This document shows, one piece after another, positions 32,145 to 46,000 of a DNA stretch of 64,000 bases. A program made the position numbers and the translations under genes. The DNA is from Parascedosporium putredinis (Eukaryota; Ascomycota; Sordariomycetes; Microascales; Microascaceae). Position 1 is the stretch's first letter. The number at the start of each line of letters is the position of its first letter. A model generated the notes under the pieces. The model was not told the origin of the DNA, searched no databases, and was given only the letters and a program-made list of their open reading frames with translations. The DNA is taken from the NCBI GenBank assembly GCA_949357655.1, contig CASHTG010000021.1:806001-870000 (forward strand), given 5' to 3'.

Positions 32145-34642
32145 ATGTACGAGGATTCTTCATGGTACAGCTTTGTCCCAGACCTCACGAGCAAAAACCT
32201 GCTGCATCCAATTCTGCGCAAGGCCACAAGCGGAAAGAGTCCCTGTTGCAGCAGCCAAATGTGCGAGCCTTTGCCTTTTTCCCCTTCCCACCCGCCGCCG
32301 TTGGGACGTTAGCTAATGCGAAACTGTGGATAGGGGACAGATGCCGCTATACGCCAACCTCCTACCCTTACACAAATTTTAGAGAAGGACGATGGGCCCC
32401 CAGAACCCTCCGTGGCCAGGCGGGCCTGCTCGTTTTCCGATCTCCGGCACCTCTCTGGCGCCCACGACCCTGTCGTGCGCTTGGCGCGTAGAACGGCGTT
32501 GAGGAAGCCTGAGCAACGGAACTGGGATGCCCTAGACCTTCCAAAATCTGCGCAACGGGATGAGCTTGCTATACTACCGATCCTCGACACGAGCACGGCT
32601 CAATTGCTACAAGAAAGCAGGAGGGACTACAGGTGGGACAGATAGAGAGGCATAAGAGTTTCTGAAGAGGTGCTGACCGAGGTTCCCTCTAGCTTATATC
32701 GTGATCAGTTGACGTTGGCAGAGAACCACCTTGATTCTCTCATCCAGGATGCCAACAAAAGCCTCGCTCTTCTCACCACCCTCTCGACGTCCTTTGAGTC
32801 CGTCGAAGCACAAACTACGTCCTTCCAGGCTCGCTGCGATGACCTCCTCAAGGACCAGTCTCGACTAGAAACCCTAGCGAGCGACGTAGGGACCAGTCTT
32901 TACTATTACGCCTATCTCGATAATGTTAGCAGACGCCTCAACGCGCCCGGCGCGAGTCGATTAGCGGAGCATGAAGACCTCGCAGAAGTGCTCGATCATC
33001 TAGAGAGCTGCATAGAGTTCATGACAGAACATGTAGGTGCTCATTACACCCATAGTCACCGCCAAAGGCACTAACACAGAGTTTGCAGCCCAACTATAGA
33101 GATGCCGAATCCTACTTGGCTCGGTACGAGGCTCTTTTAACGAAAGCATTACATCTTCTAGAGGTTGGGTTTTCTAAGCATCTGGAGTCCGTTTCGCAAG
33201 ACATAGCGCGACAGCTCGGTTCCACACAATCCGAATCCACCATATATGCTTTAGTATATGGTCGGTTTGAAGAAATGGTGCTAGATTCGTATTCACTGAT
33301 CCCCAACGTCCGTAAAGTTATTTCGAAGGTTTATGAGGAAGACGGAAGGCCCAAGACCGGGACGGCCTCCGAGATCTATTTGAATACGGCCAAGAATATC
33401 TTCCACTCCTATCTTACGACCCGCGATCGCGATCTTCGGTTATCCGCGCAGCGAGAGGTGGAGGCCTTTGAGAAGGAAGCCAAAACCCCTTCAATAGAGA
33501 CGGCTTGTCGTACCTATACCAAGCAGTGTCTCGAAGGAGCTTACAACGAAGATAACTTATTGAACGCGATATTCGCGATCGATCCACTTCCGAGCACATC
33601 CAGCGAGTCCGCCTTCCACGCCCTGCGATCAGGGCAAAGGTGGTTGATAACCCCTGCCAACCTCAAGCCCCTTGCCACTAGTGTGCAGGCGGCATTCCAA
33701 ACCACGGAGCTGCGGATCTTGTGCAACTACGTAAGCTGGTTGACTCACGAGTATCTAACCTCGGACTACTACGAGGACGAGTCACCTTTACGACCAAATG
33801 CCGCCAGTATACGGCGTCGCTACTCTCGGATTACTTGTGGGCTTTTGTGGATTCTCGCTTCGAGGCGGAGACTACGGCGTCGATTGCAAAGGCGGAAGTT
33901 CCAGCAACAACAGAAAATGCCCACCAGGTCCTCAAGGTCGCGATTGAGCTTCTTGCTATGTTTGATCAGTGCATGCCAAAGGAGCGCTGTGTAAGTAGCG
34001 GCCGCTGTCCTCGAAACCCGTCGGAACCAACCTGCTAATCAATATCTCCAACAGCAACAAAACAGTCCAGTTGTGTTCAAGATTGTTCGCGAAACTATCA
34101 ATGTGCTGCAGCGTGTTGAAGCAAAGATCAAGGGCGGCAAGTCAGGGCTCGATGCTGACTTGTTCATGATCAAGAACCTTCTCGTCCTCAAGAATGAGCT
34201 CGTGTCTCTCGAAATTGGAGACATCCGTAGCGAAACAGCGCCCCTGCAGCATTTCAGCCGGGTATGGGAAACAGTGAGCCCTGGTAACTGGCTAGGCTTC
34301 TTCGGCAATATTGTAGGCGCGGGATCCCTGTGGTCTCGTGGCGCGCCTGTAGTAACGGCCAAGACGCTCACGGTTGAGGACATGAGTGAGCAGCTTGATG
34401 AGCTACTTCGGCAGTCTATCTACGCCTTCGCAAGGCAGTGGGCAGCGCAACTTAATGCCGCTTCCAGCCGCGCGGCCGGCGCGCGCCCGATCGGCAAGGT
34501 CCAGCAGGATCTGGACCAGAAGTTGCAGGGTGTGTTTAGCGATCAGCCCGAAGTCAGTGAGAAACTGAGAGAGGCAATCGATATCAACGCGCAAGCCCTC
34601 AATGATGCAGAGGCCGAGAAGAAGGGAGCTAGGAGGTATTAA
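32145..34642 (+). CDS. COG3: Conserved oligomeric Golgi complex subunit 3 (Sec34)
   Basis: COG3 is a subunit of the lobe A COG tether for retrograde Golgi transport. Start ATG 32145 gives MYEDSSWYSFVPDL. Introns are 32261-32333 (GCTAATG branch), 32633-32692, 33033-33088 (CACTAACAC branch) and 33991-34054. Signatures are HKRKESLLQQPN, the N-terminal coiled coil (YRDQLTLAENHLDSLIQDAN, TTSFQARCDDLLKDQ), YYYAYLDNVSRRLN, the long helical body (FTTKCRQYTASLLSDYLWAF) and AMFDQCMPKERC. Single-base losses near 32183-32186 and 33778-33781 are needed; with both, exons total 2247 bases, 749 codons. The first intron was chosen because its 73-base length restores the frame into GTDAAIRQPPTLTQILEKDD. The C-terminus ends EAEKKGARRY. 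Confidence 0.9.
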
Positions 34643-34667
34643 AAAGAAGAAGAAGAAGAAGAAGAAA
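34643..34667. repeat. (AAG)n trinucleotide run in the COG3 3' UTR
   Basis: It begins immediately after the stop codon of COG3 and has about seven AAG/GAA units. Confidence 0.85.
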
Positions 34668-37600
34668 CGAGATTTACGAGGCATTAACAACTCAAGACAG
34701 GAACAAGAGGGCTCTTTTTTAGTAATATAATTGCATGATGACAGAGCTGGGACGTGTAGAACAATTCCTTTTCAAGAAGCTTTTAGGACTCTTTGCATCT
34801 ACCCCAGCCGCAGCAGAATCCCCAGAAGGCGGGGTTGCGCTATTCGGTATCCCCGGTAGGACTTTCCATTGTCTGTCTCGATCATATATCTGAGAAGTCC
34901 AGCTTCGCGAGGCACGAAGCTAACTGCTGAGATCTTCTAGCAGGGCTGCTTTCAACATCAAACGTCTCATTGCCTGGCTGGGAGCCTCATCGGCACGAAA
35001 TGTGGCGTACTAGCCAAGACCAAATGATAAACCCACGTATACTTTTAGAGTTTCCAGCGAGCCGACATCGCCTCGTGTGCCGTTGATTAGTTTCGGCCCT
35101 TTAGATTAACTCATTGTTAACGAAGTTGATGCTTGGTAGAACTATGCACTTGCAACGGTGGTAATGCCCAACGGCGCTTTCCATTCAGGGCTAATATACC
35201 GAGCTTGCCAAGGTACCATTTGCACGTACTCGGGAAGGATCAATTTGGTAACGCAACCTACTGCATATTAACACCAGCTCCGGCAAGAGCGTTTGACTAT
35301 TGATCCCACGCAAGACTGCATCCGAGAATCGCGAGTCTTTGTGGTAAGACTTTTCATTGCTGATCTATGAAACTGACAAGACTCCCAACATCGAGGCTTG
35401 TGAACATGCCGTGCCAGATATTGTTCTGAAATTTGAGCTGTGTCCCGTCGTTCAACGATTCCCAACCCTCTCCATCAATTGATCAGTTCTAACCAGCCCA
35501 AAAACGCTTTTGGAGGGAGTCGAGGACCGACCAACCGGGATTGATTGAAGGGTTCCTGGGCCTGAAGCGGGCCCAGTGGGGGGACGACGGCCTGGTTGGT
35601 CAACACGGAGGGACAAGCAGGGCAAAATTGCATGGTCAGCTGGGGAGGACTTTCCAGGGGGTCTAATTAAAGCAACCCTGACCAGGGGCACCAGAGACCT
35701 GGGAGCCTCCGGATCCCCCATCCCTTGACCTGGACATGGGGAATAGAGCGTCCGGAGCACAAGTATACGCCTATCCGTGAAACACGAGGAGAGAAATATG
35801 ACCAGTTTTGGGGCCCCTTGAGAGGGAAAAACATAGGTCATAAATGCACCGGAAACTGTTGCACGCACTAGAGCAAGCCGAGAATAGCGCAGGAATACAT
35901 TCCCCGCCCTAACCTAGTGTATTACCATGCGGGCTCATTGTTAATACTTCCTTTGGAACGGGCTTGAGGCCAAGGGCGGGTATCGCATGGGGCAGAGCCA
36001 ATAATCATAAAAGATTTGTTGACCAAAATCCAGGAAGTCAAGGTACACTACATATAATGTCAGTTGAGCGTTTGAGACTTTGATGAATTCGAATAGACGC
36101 CTGGCCGCTTGTATTCGCTTCAAATTCGAACCGGGCTTGGGCTTTGCGGTGTGAGGTGAGTGGCTGGCGTGGGCGCTTGTGTGAGGCAGGCGTGCGGCGT
36201 GTGGTGTAGTGACTCCGAGGTCTCAGCTCAACCGTACATGTATAATTTGAAGGAAGCTGGAAGCTCAGGGCGAGGACGGCTGATTAGGGAAATATATTTC
36301 GGCAAGCCACCAGAACGGACGTGCCCTATGCAGATCCAAGGGACCAGTGAAGAATCGGAAGCACGGCCGCTGCAATCTCACAGACGACGCACTAGCATCT
36401 CGACTAGGGGAGCTGGTAATTCGGGCTTCTCTCAATGTCACTTCAAAACATGACGGACAAGTGGAAGAATCTGACACGCGTAGAAGAGCGTGCATGTGTG
36501 GATGGAAAAGCAATGGAAATCAGAGCCAGTGACAAGCGAGGAACCAAGGCACGCGAATACCTCATTCTTTGAGATATTATTAGCGAGAGGAAGGAAAAGG
36601 GGGAAGGGGACAAGATTAGCAAGGACCAATGCTGGCCACATCGACACACATCAAACGCGAAAGCCTCCTGGATTCCCTCACTTTCTCACCCTCGTTGTGT
36701 GTCAACCAGACTGGGTGTTACAAGGGGAGGGGATGAGTGAGGGGAAGACAGAATGATCAATCAATTCGAGTTGGATTGATCAGGATACGGCAAAAGAAAA
36801 GGAAAGGAAGAAGAAAACGGGCAGGAAAAAAAAGGGCGGCTTGTCCTCTTGCAGGCGACATTTCTTTATTTTTTATATTTTTATTAAAACAATAGATAGG
36901 TCTATAGATATTATGTCCACCGTCCAGACGCCAACACACCCTATCAATACCATCATGATTCCTCGTCTCAACTGGGCTGGCCTTCCTCGTTGTTGCCCCC
37001 TTTGAATCGCTGACCAACGTGTATATTCCCCTTCATGGATCCCGAGGCCGGCCAATTGAATTTTGGCCACAACTCTGGTTGGATGGATGGCTGTATTACT
37101 TAACAGGGTATTATGGCCGGCAGCGCTTCCTGTCTTGTGCTGGGTCTCTCTGTCTTGGCAAGCAAGGCTTTTCAAGGTCACAGGCAGGACTCGAGGCATC
37201 CATCCATGTCACAAGGGCACATGGAACCTGCTGTCTCTTTCCTTCCCACTTTGTGCGCTGTCGTTCTTTCCTTCAAGCCACTGTGTCAATGATAGTGTAC
37301 AAATCGAGTAGTTAACGGTCACTGCTGGTTGTTAGCACTTCCCCTCTGGTTAAACGCTTGCTGCGACAATTGCTCGCTTGGTTATCGGTGTGATCTAATG
37401 GATCAAATGTATTCTCTGCCTGCGCAAAGACGTGATCTCTGTTAATAGCAATGCACCCCAATTAGTTCAGCCCGCATATGCAAGCTCTTCCGCCAGCGCG
37501 AACTGGGACAAACCAGTTGGCAGGCGGTGGACGTCTAAACAATGATCGATTAAGAAAGCCGGATTAGTTAGCCGATAGCCAAGTTTGTTCCAAGACGGAC

Positions 37601-38326
37601 TCAATCATCGAACTTGTGCCTCAAGTCCCACCCCTGCCCCTCCCGCTTTCCGTTGACGTGCTCCTTCGGCCTGGGTTGAAAATCCCACGAGGATATCCCT
37701 GTCCGTCCGAATCGATCAAGCTTGCCTGCTGCCTCCCACACCACCATCATGGCTTCCAGGAAATATCATCTTCCACTCTAATACTTTGAGGCTTCGGAAC
37801 TTTCACCCCCACCATCCCCCATTTCTCCCTCTTTGAGAGAGACCGCTCAAAAGAAAAGGGGTCACACCTTGGAGAGACACGCGACCACAAACTGCGCTAC
37901 CATCTTTGGCCTCCTGCCTCCTATCTCCTGGTCCTGCGCCATCTTGTTTCTCTTTTCCTACCTTCTCAACCTATCCCATTCCACTCCCATCTCCGTGCCT
38001 CTTCCTTCCAAGTTGTTTCCTCCAAGGGTTCTGCAAAAGACCCCCTGCTCCCGTGCGCCATCTTATCCCTGTCCCGCCTTGGTTTCGTTGCCTTCCTTTT
38101 TTTTTTTTTTTCCTTTGTTCTTTTCTTTCGCTATTGGTGTGTGCGTATTCTTTCTCTCTTGGCTATTGCATCCGCCACATCGGCGAGACACTTCTGTCCC
38201 ACCAACACTTACCGTCTAGCCTCGCCCATTATCATTCTCCTCGCGAAGGTTTCCCGTTGCCGAACTCTTACCCCAACCACAGTTGCTGCCTCCTATCCCG
38301 TCTCGTTCTCAACTGCCCCCATAACC
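34668..38326. other. Intergenic, 3.7 kb, and 5' leader of the phosphatase gene
   Basis: From 34.7 to about 36.1 kb the composition is mixed, with no sustained open frame. From 37.8 kb to the phosphatase start the + strand is strongly pyrimidine-rich (T15 run near 38098-38112), typical of a long fungal 5' leader. A TCAATTGA palindrome lies at 35475-35482. No gene is supported. Confidence 0.5.
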
Positions 38327-39974
38327 ATGGATCGCATGCCCCGATTCCGCCGGCGCCCCAAGCTTCCGACCGTCAAGACTGACGCAAAGTCTATCAACGA
38401 CCGAGATATGACACCCCGCCAGCCCCTGCGCCACTGACCGTATCCACGACAAACACGGCTACGACGCCCAAAACTGACAAGTTTCTCAAGGTGGCAGGGC
38501 TTAAAGGTCTGAACTTGCGCAGCCCCCATAAGCGACAACGGTCTCCCTCGCCCGCCTGCCTCCCTACGTCGCCCCCTCCGACCGTGGTGACTCATGATGT
38601 TGGGCGCGTGGTGTCCCGGTCACCAGAGGATAAGAAGAAGCGGGATAAATCTAGAGAGCCCTCCAAGCCAACCATCCTAGCCAAAGCAAGCAGGAAGGCT
38701 TCTTCCACCCCGAGCCCGACCGCGACGAACCCGAAATTAACGATAGAGGGCAACGACCTCCTCATATCTAATGACATGGATGGTCTTTCGGAGACCACGA
38801 AGAGCAGGGCCGGGTCGAGTGACGAGATGGACCACCCGTCGCATCCCACAATACCCTTCTTCTTAACGCACTCCGAGCTAGGTATAATTGGCACCTTTCC
38901 TTCCCTAGGCCCCATTGCTTCCGTGATGCGCATGCGGCCATGGCTAACCGTGACCCAATAGACCTCACAAACAAGTTCCAGGAAATCACGTGGAATGAGC
39001 GGAAGCGCCTCGCCTTTGGCGGTTGCGTCCTCGAGAACGCCGACTCGCCCCGATCGAGCCCGAGCTCCCAGCCTGATCTGCGCCGTATCGGCATGGATCG
39101 TTACTACAATATCAAACCCTGGAGCCACAACCGTGTAAAGCTTCTCGTCCCCGAAGGCGCCCTCGATTACGTCAACGCCTCTCCAATAGTTCTTAAATCA
39201 CCTTCCGACTCGGAACTTGCGCCGTTTCGCTATGTGGCCATGCAGGGACCTACTCCCCAATCCACCGATTCCGTCTGGCGCATGGTGGCCGAGCAGCTTG
39301 GTACCACGGCAGTCATTGTCCAGCTCACTAATATGGTGGAGAATGGGGCGCAAAAGTGCTTCCCGTACTTTCCACACCTCGAGGCGGAACCTACATGGGT
39401 GCTAAACGAGAAGGATGTATGGCAGGACGGCTGGGCCGGCAGTCTCACGTTCAAGGAGACGCAGACGCTGGCGGATGGCGACATCGAAGTTACAAAGCTC
39501 ATCCTCCACGTGGACGGCGAGGAAGAAGACCGCACGGTTTGGCACCTTTTGTACACCAAGTGGCCGGACTTTGGCGTTCCTGCCATCGAACATCTCGACA
39601 GCTTCTTTGAGATAATGCGCCTCTCCCGCGAATACAATATGGAGGACAAGCCGCGTATTATACACTGCAGCGCTGGAGTCGGTCGCACGGGTACGTTTAT
39701 CGCTCTAGAACACCTCATGCGGGAGCTCGACACTGGATACCTCGCGAACTACGACGCCAACGTGACTGGGGAACCGGATTTCATATTCAAAGTTGTCGAC
39801 CTACTTCGGGAGCAGCGCAAGTCAATGGTGCAGGCAGAGATTCAGTTCCTATTCATATACAGGGTGCTGAGGAAGTTGTGGCTCGACAAGTACAGAGACA
39901 CTGCCGATGGCGAATACGACGTGGAGCCAGCCCCCAAGAGGCTCGAGGTCTCGGATACATACAGCAGCGATTGA
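38327..39974 (+). CDS. Classical protein-tyrosine phosphatase (Ptp1/Pyp-like)
   Basis: Dephosphorylates phosphotyrosine, typically on MAP kinases in fungi. Start ATG 38327 (MDRMPRFRRRPKLP) opens a basic, Ser/Pro-rich N-terminal region. The catalytic domain has RDPIDLTNKFQEITWNE, DRYYNIKPW, NASPI and VAMQGPTPQSTDSVWRMV, the WPD loop (TKWPDFGVP), the P-loop with catalytic Cys (IIHCSAGVGRTGTFIALEHL) and the Q loop (MVQAEIQFLFIYRVL). All key residues are present. The gene appears intronless. Two single-base losses are needed, near 38408-38413 and in the C4 run near 38911; counting them, the length is 1650 bases, 549 residues. The segment just before the second slip (ELGIIGTFPSL) is the least certain; a very short intron there is the alternative. 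Whether it is the PTP1 or PTP2 orthologue is not decided. Confidence 0.9.
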
Positions 39975-42900
39975 GCCATCCGCGCCGATGAAAAGCGTTT
40001 GGCCTCATCTTTCCTTTTCTCGACCCTTTTCCCGAAGGGTTCTTTCCTTGTTTTAGAGAGGTGGCCGCAGAGGCAGAGGGAGCGGGCGGATGATACCAGC
40101 CATGTATATCTTATACTGGCGTGCATAGATATATATATATTTTGTTTTACGGGTAGGGGCGTTTGGCGGGGCCAACACCCCCAACCTATGTATGAGGAGT
40201 TATAATGCGACGCTCTCGGGCAACCCCTTGTGATGGCGTCCTTCGGAAAACTACTTGTCACGCCTTCATCACGCAGAGTCGAGACAGCGTTCACGGCCTG
40301 GGCGAGGAAGGTGGAAGTAAGGAAGGACGAGCCCACCTCCGGGGCCGCGACTATGGGGGAAGGGCACGAGGACTTGTTGCTTGTATTGACGATCACGGTG
40401 TATATCATTCGGGGGAGATGGCGTTTTCTTTGGGGTTCGGGGTTTTTAGCGACATATATCTCGTATGCTTCATGATGAGTACTAGTAGATTGCAACGGCT
40501 GGATAGAGACTGAGTTTGTCTCATGACTGGTGACGTGAATAACATTGTCAACAGATTTAATACCACCCTTGTTCGTTTTCCACCTTCACCGTCCGTGTAA
40601 ACGCCACCTCAAGCCGGCACTATCCTGAAGATAGGCTGTCCGTAACAACGACAAAGAGGTGTCAAGAGGGCCGACTGAGCTACAAGCTTAAGCAAGGAGG
40701 GAGATGGAGGGAAAGGGAGGGGAGAATATTTTGATAAGAGCGACTCACACGGAGGAGCCTGTGGTTAGAAGAAGAGAGGGAGAAAGAACGGCGAAGAGAA
40801 AACATGAATAAACGAATAGATAAGAGATCGTCTTTGCTATGCATCGACCTTGGAATGCTCCCGTCACGAGACGGTTCGTTATCTTAGGGGAATCTACGAT
40901 CTGATGGGATCACAGCAAGGCCCCCAAGCTCGACGTTACGCGCGCAACGGTGACTAGGCATGGAACAGAGTAGGTGTGGAATGAGTGGATACGGCCTTGC
41001 TGCTTTGCCACCTTCACTTCCTTGCTCTTGATATCTTGGACCGTCGCGCATACGAAGTGCCAAAGTGCACCATCGCGCTCTCCTAGAGGGTGTCGGTTCC
41101 TCTCCTGGTATCGGTGCCGCATGCCGCAAGTATGACGTTTTATTTTAGGGAGGGAGCGGGAGCGGGCTGATGGACCTTTGGTGGCTTACAGTACTGCCAC
41201 TTTCTTTTCTTCTGCTCCTCCTTGGTGTTACTCGGACGTTGACTTGTCACTTCAGGTTGTGAGTAAGTTTGCGATCCGTCTTACTTGCGTCCGTCTCACC
41301 CGCTCTACAGGGCCCGCTCCCGCTCTTCCGTCGTTGCTTAATTACGCATGAGCAGGCGGAAGGAGTAGAAATGGGCACATGCGCACAGGAAGCACAGGAA
41401 GCACAGGCAAACACGCATACACGCACACACACCTTGTCTCTCTCTCTCATTTTTTTTTTTAATAAACCCGCCGACGGGACAAATAATACTCTTTCACACC
41501 AAGAGTTTCCATACAGTGAGTTGGGGACGTGACGCTTTCATCGCCGCCCCCTCTCCCTTCCCTGCCCCATCCTGACCCTTTTGTACTATTTCCACCGTCA
41601 TATCTCGCATCTATGCCGAATTAAAAACGGTTCACAAGTTCCCTAGCCTCGCACGCCCTCCAAACATCATTAACCGTAAAGGGTTACCGGTGGGCGAGAG
41701 AGCGGTGCGTGGCATGCGTTGAGTGAGAGCGTATACGAGAGAATTCGGACCTTTGCAGCCAGTGGCGGGCGGGCGAAAGAGATGAGAATGTATGTTGGAT
41801 GCTTTCTGAAACTTGGATAGATAGCAGAACTCAGGCTAGCTTTCAGCCTTTCACTCACTGCCGTGTCTCCTCCTTATCTCACCTCTTCTTCCGGTCCAAG
41901 GCTGTCCCTTGGCGGAGATTTCTTCTTGTTCACGACGATACGGGGAGCGGGATATGGTTATTCGAGTCGGGAACGAGAGATCATAACAAATCTGGAGATC
42001 GGAAAAGGGTGGACGATACGAGATCTACTGTAACCACTGGGAGCGGGAGCCGCGGGTAAGTTCAAAGGGTTCTTCCCCCTTGTTGCGCGGTCCGTTGCAG
42101 GGTGACGTCTACAACAGATACATTAAGACCCGGCATCTTAATACCCTTGGGAGACTCCCTACCGATTCCCATTTTGCATGTGGGAGTAACACTGGGCGGA
42201 AGAAATGCCCCATGACATAGCGAGAGTCTTATTGATCACACAGCGTACGTGTAAAGTCCCGTGGAACATGGCAGAGACTCCTCCCTAAAAACGCGCACAC
42301 ATACGCACTACGCACTAAACAAAGGAGAAAAGAGCTCCACTCTAATGGGAATTGACAAGCGGAGAGAGGCTCAACGTGGTGTTATCCTTGGACTTGCTCA
42401 CAAGTATGATGCTATGATGTTGGGGCAGAGGGGGGCGGCTAGCCGAGCACTGCTAGGGAGAGCTCAATAGGTGGGATATTATATACCCATGTATTCACCC
42501 GCGCATCTGGCCTTTCCTTGATCCAGATGTGTGAACGCCGAAGAGGGAGCGGTGTGTCGGTAGTTCGTGCCTATGGAATTAAACTACCGTTCTAAGATCC
42601 ACTACTCTCTGTCAATCTCATCTCCTGGGCGGCACGAATGGGGGCTAGGGCCTCACGAACCGCAACCTTGGTACAGAAGGGAGTATTGGAGAGGAAGAAA
42701 AAAGGAGGAAAAAAATAGAAAAAAGGGCAAGAGATAAGGCCAGAAGCTAAAGATAGATAAAGAGCGTGAACATGACACTGATACATGCGTGCAAACTACA
42801 TGTAGGGATGGGTGAAAGAATGCAACGATCTGGTTGCGAATTAACTGAAGATACTAATGAAAGGGGAAACGCCTTAGGACAACTTGCAAGAGTGGGGAGG

Positions 42901-45900
42901 AGCCCACTGTCCCTGGCATCATGAACATGTCAAATGTTTGGGAAGGGATGAAATTTTGAAAAGATCCATGGATGACAAGATAGGGAGGTCCATGCGAGCG
43001 AGGTTGGAGCTAGAAACGGCCTCGGGCCGGTTGAATATATTGGATGAAGAAATTGCTGGGCAGTCATTGGCAATCCGGCCAAGTCATGTTCCTTGCAAGA
43101 AGCAAGGCTTTGTGCATCCCCGTTTCATCTTCCACGTAGCCTTCGAGGTCGCAGACCGAAGGTGGCGCGATATGCGAACGTATGGAGCATCCGCGTATGT
43201 GGGTAGCACGGAGTTGGAGTGGAGGAAAAGGCGTGCATGTACGCACGGTCATACATCTATGGATTCATGTAACATCAATGCAGGTTGAGGTCACGCTACC
43301 GGAAAGGCAAAAAGAAAAAAAAAAAGAGATGAAGAGAGGCTCCAAAGTGAAAAGAAAAAAAGAGCCTGACACAACATAGGGACAGGAGCGAACGGCGGTC
43401 AAGGGCGGGCGACGAGGAACGGCACCACGGGAAAATGAGCGCTATTAGGCAAGGGAGGTGATGTTTGGAAGTCGGGGGATGGGACGAACTGCAATCTCTC
43501 TGCGACCTGATCATGTAGGGCTGGTGGGGACGGGTCTACGGCCGACCGGGCCCCGAAACTCTGTCGGGATCAGAAAGGACCACTGAGGCATCGAGACGTG
43601 ACGGGCGAAGGCGGGGACCGCAGCGGGAAATGTGGTTGGAAGGCCCTGGGAGATTAGCGGACATGGAGAGAGTCGAGTGTAAGTGGGGAGGGGGAGGAGG
43701 GCTTTATCTGAACTGGACGCTTGGTGTTTTGCGTTTCAATGTCCCCTAGAGATTGATAGGCCAGGAGGACGTTGATGGTTGTGGGGATGGCGGTGGGCGG
43801 ACCGCCGCGGCTAAAAGGGAACGATCAATGATGGTGGGAGGGAAGAGGAAGAAGGGCCCCGGTGGGTGTGGTGCACGGGGTTTGAAATGTTGCATTTCGG
43901 CCCGTGGAAGGGGATGACAAGTGACAAGAGACGAAAGGCCTGCGCCGCGGAGAAAGGAGAAACGAAGCATCTGCGGTATCTGGTCCTGCTCTTGCCAGAG
44001 GGCTGGCCATGTTGAAGTGCCGCGAGTCTGCGAGAGCGGGAGACCGGGGGGGAGGGGAAGCAAGGTGTCTCGAGCCGTCGTCGCTGCGAAAAGGATCGGT
44101 GATGACTTACACCGGCAATTGCACCCTTGCCCTGTTTCTTGACGTTTGCGCGTTTGACGATGGCCGGGCTGGGACTAGAGCATGAATCCTGGGGGAGAGG
44201 GGAGAAAAAAAGAGTTTGGGTATTCATATATCAGGCCAAGAGCCGGCACGGCTAACCTGGTTTGACGGATCAAACAGCCGATTAGCACATCTCACGAACC
44301 GCGTGGAGGTAGCTGGGCAACTATCGAATGGCCCTTGGGGTTCGTTTTGGGATTACATCAAGTAAACCATGGGTCAGGGTGTTCAATTCCAGTAAACCGC
44401 AAACTTCAAGTCCTCGTCTCTTTTGTTTGAGCTACAGTACCTTGTTGGGGGCCGGCAGCGGAAGAGACGCCCGAGACCAAACCTTGCACGGCACTCGTTG
44501 TCCGCGGTGTACGGCCAGGCTAGCTTTGTTTTTTCTCAAAGACTGGGCCGAAGGGAGAGCGGGACCCGTCCATCCGCGACGCAAGGATGGATGGTGATTT
44601 GTGACGACAAGTATCCATGTAGCGCATGTAGCACATGGATCAATGGATGGAGAGATGCCACCTTGCTTCGTTCTCGCGCGCCCATCTTGCCCATCTGTTG
44701 CCGATGTCTCTCGAAGTTAAAGCTGCCTTGAAATGGATCATTCCTCGAAGCCTTGTGCGAGGGTGTGGTGTATACTCAACCTTAAATTTGTTCCAAGAGA
44801 TGGGCCCACGCCGTTCGGGTCAGAAGGCCACTGTCCGCCTTCTTTTGAGGTCTCGGGTAATACCATGCATATGAAGATCATTACCTATCCCGTCTTCTTC
44901 CTGAACTGGACCATGACATCTGGGAATCTGGTAATACTGCACTGACAAAGTCACCGCGGCCCACGTCGTTACCTGCTGCGCGTCGAGAATGGTCATGTTC
45001 GTTGCCCTTGTTACTCGGTAGTCCTCGGAGGCCATGACTCTTTGATATATGGAGGTTTCACTTAATTGGCAACCGACAGGCGTTGAAAAGGGTTCATCTA
45101 GGATATCACTCTTTCCGTCCCTTCCTTCTCCACGTGCAGCATCATCCAACTGTCCAAATTTCCTTGTCTTTTTCAGTGATGCGACACTATCGCGAACTAA
45201 ACCGCTGGCTTGGCATGCAAAAGAGTTTTTCTTTTTCCAGTAAAAAAAGAAAAAAAAAAAGAGCGCTTCTCAGGCAACCCTGAGAGGTTGTAGCTTTGCT
45301 CTTGTCGGGTGCGGCCGGCCAGGTTTGAGGGGAACTGATATGGCGCACTCGGCGCACTCGGGACGTGTGCATGCACGTCGAGACTAACCAACCAACCAAA
45401 CACGAGATATATCGTTCCAGAGGTTCGCTTGGAAGGTTCTTGTTTCTGGGGATATTCGTCTCTCCCTTTTTCCCCCTTTTACCCAGACACGTGTGAGCTT
45501 CCCGTTCAGGAAAGGCAACCAGGAAGCATGGACCATACCTGACCGAATACGGCACACCTGCACCAGACAGGAGCAGCGGGCGTTCGAGTTGGCTTGGGAC
45601 CGGCCAAAAGGACATGCAGCACTGTTCAAGCGAGGGCGACACACACCCGCTGGATCCAATGGCTTCGGCAACGCATGTCGAATTTTTGGGGGCCGGATCT
45701 TGGGTGGAGCCGAGCCGGAGTGGCTCAACGGGTCCTGCACTAACCGGAAACCACCGGAAACCAAAGATTAGCGTTCCCAACATGACATGCTCACAGTGGA
45801 TCCAGTCAATTGATCCGTTGCAACTTCAAGCTGGTACGAGGTAGTCTGTTGCGGCTCCATGCAGAACGAAACCCCAAGGGTCGAAAGCTCGGAAGCGGAA

Positions 45901-46000
45901 GAGGAGAGAGAGAGAAAGAAAGAAAGAAAGAAAGAAGGAAGGCCCTTTCTCAATAGATAGCCTCTTGTCTCGATCCATTCAATGTTCTCTCCAGCTTGAG
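39975..46000. other. Gene desert, part 3 (40.0-46.0 kb)
   Basis: This is the 3' flank of the phosphatase followed by sequence without recognisable coding. Frames such as 42884-43288 (+) and 45187-45783 (-) are composition-driven and show no family motifs. A GAAA tetranucleotide run at about 45914-45935 and a TCAATTGA palindrome at 45806-45813 are the only structured elements I noted. Confidence 0.5.
45914..45935. repeat. (GAAA)n tetranucleotide microsatellite
   Basis: About five GAAA units occur within a purine-rich block. Confidence 0.85.

Noticed and set aside
33727..33775. A short intron in COG3 starting GTAAGC
   Set aside because: The translated stretch (WLTHEYLTSDYYEDE) fits the protein and the 749-codon total closes with a single lost base instead.
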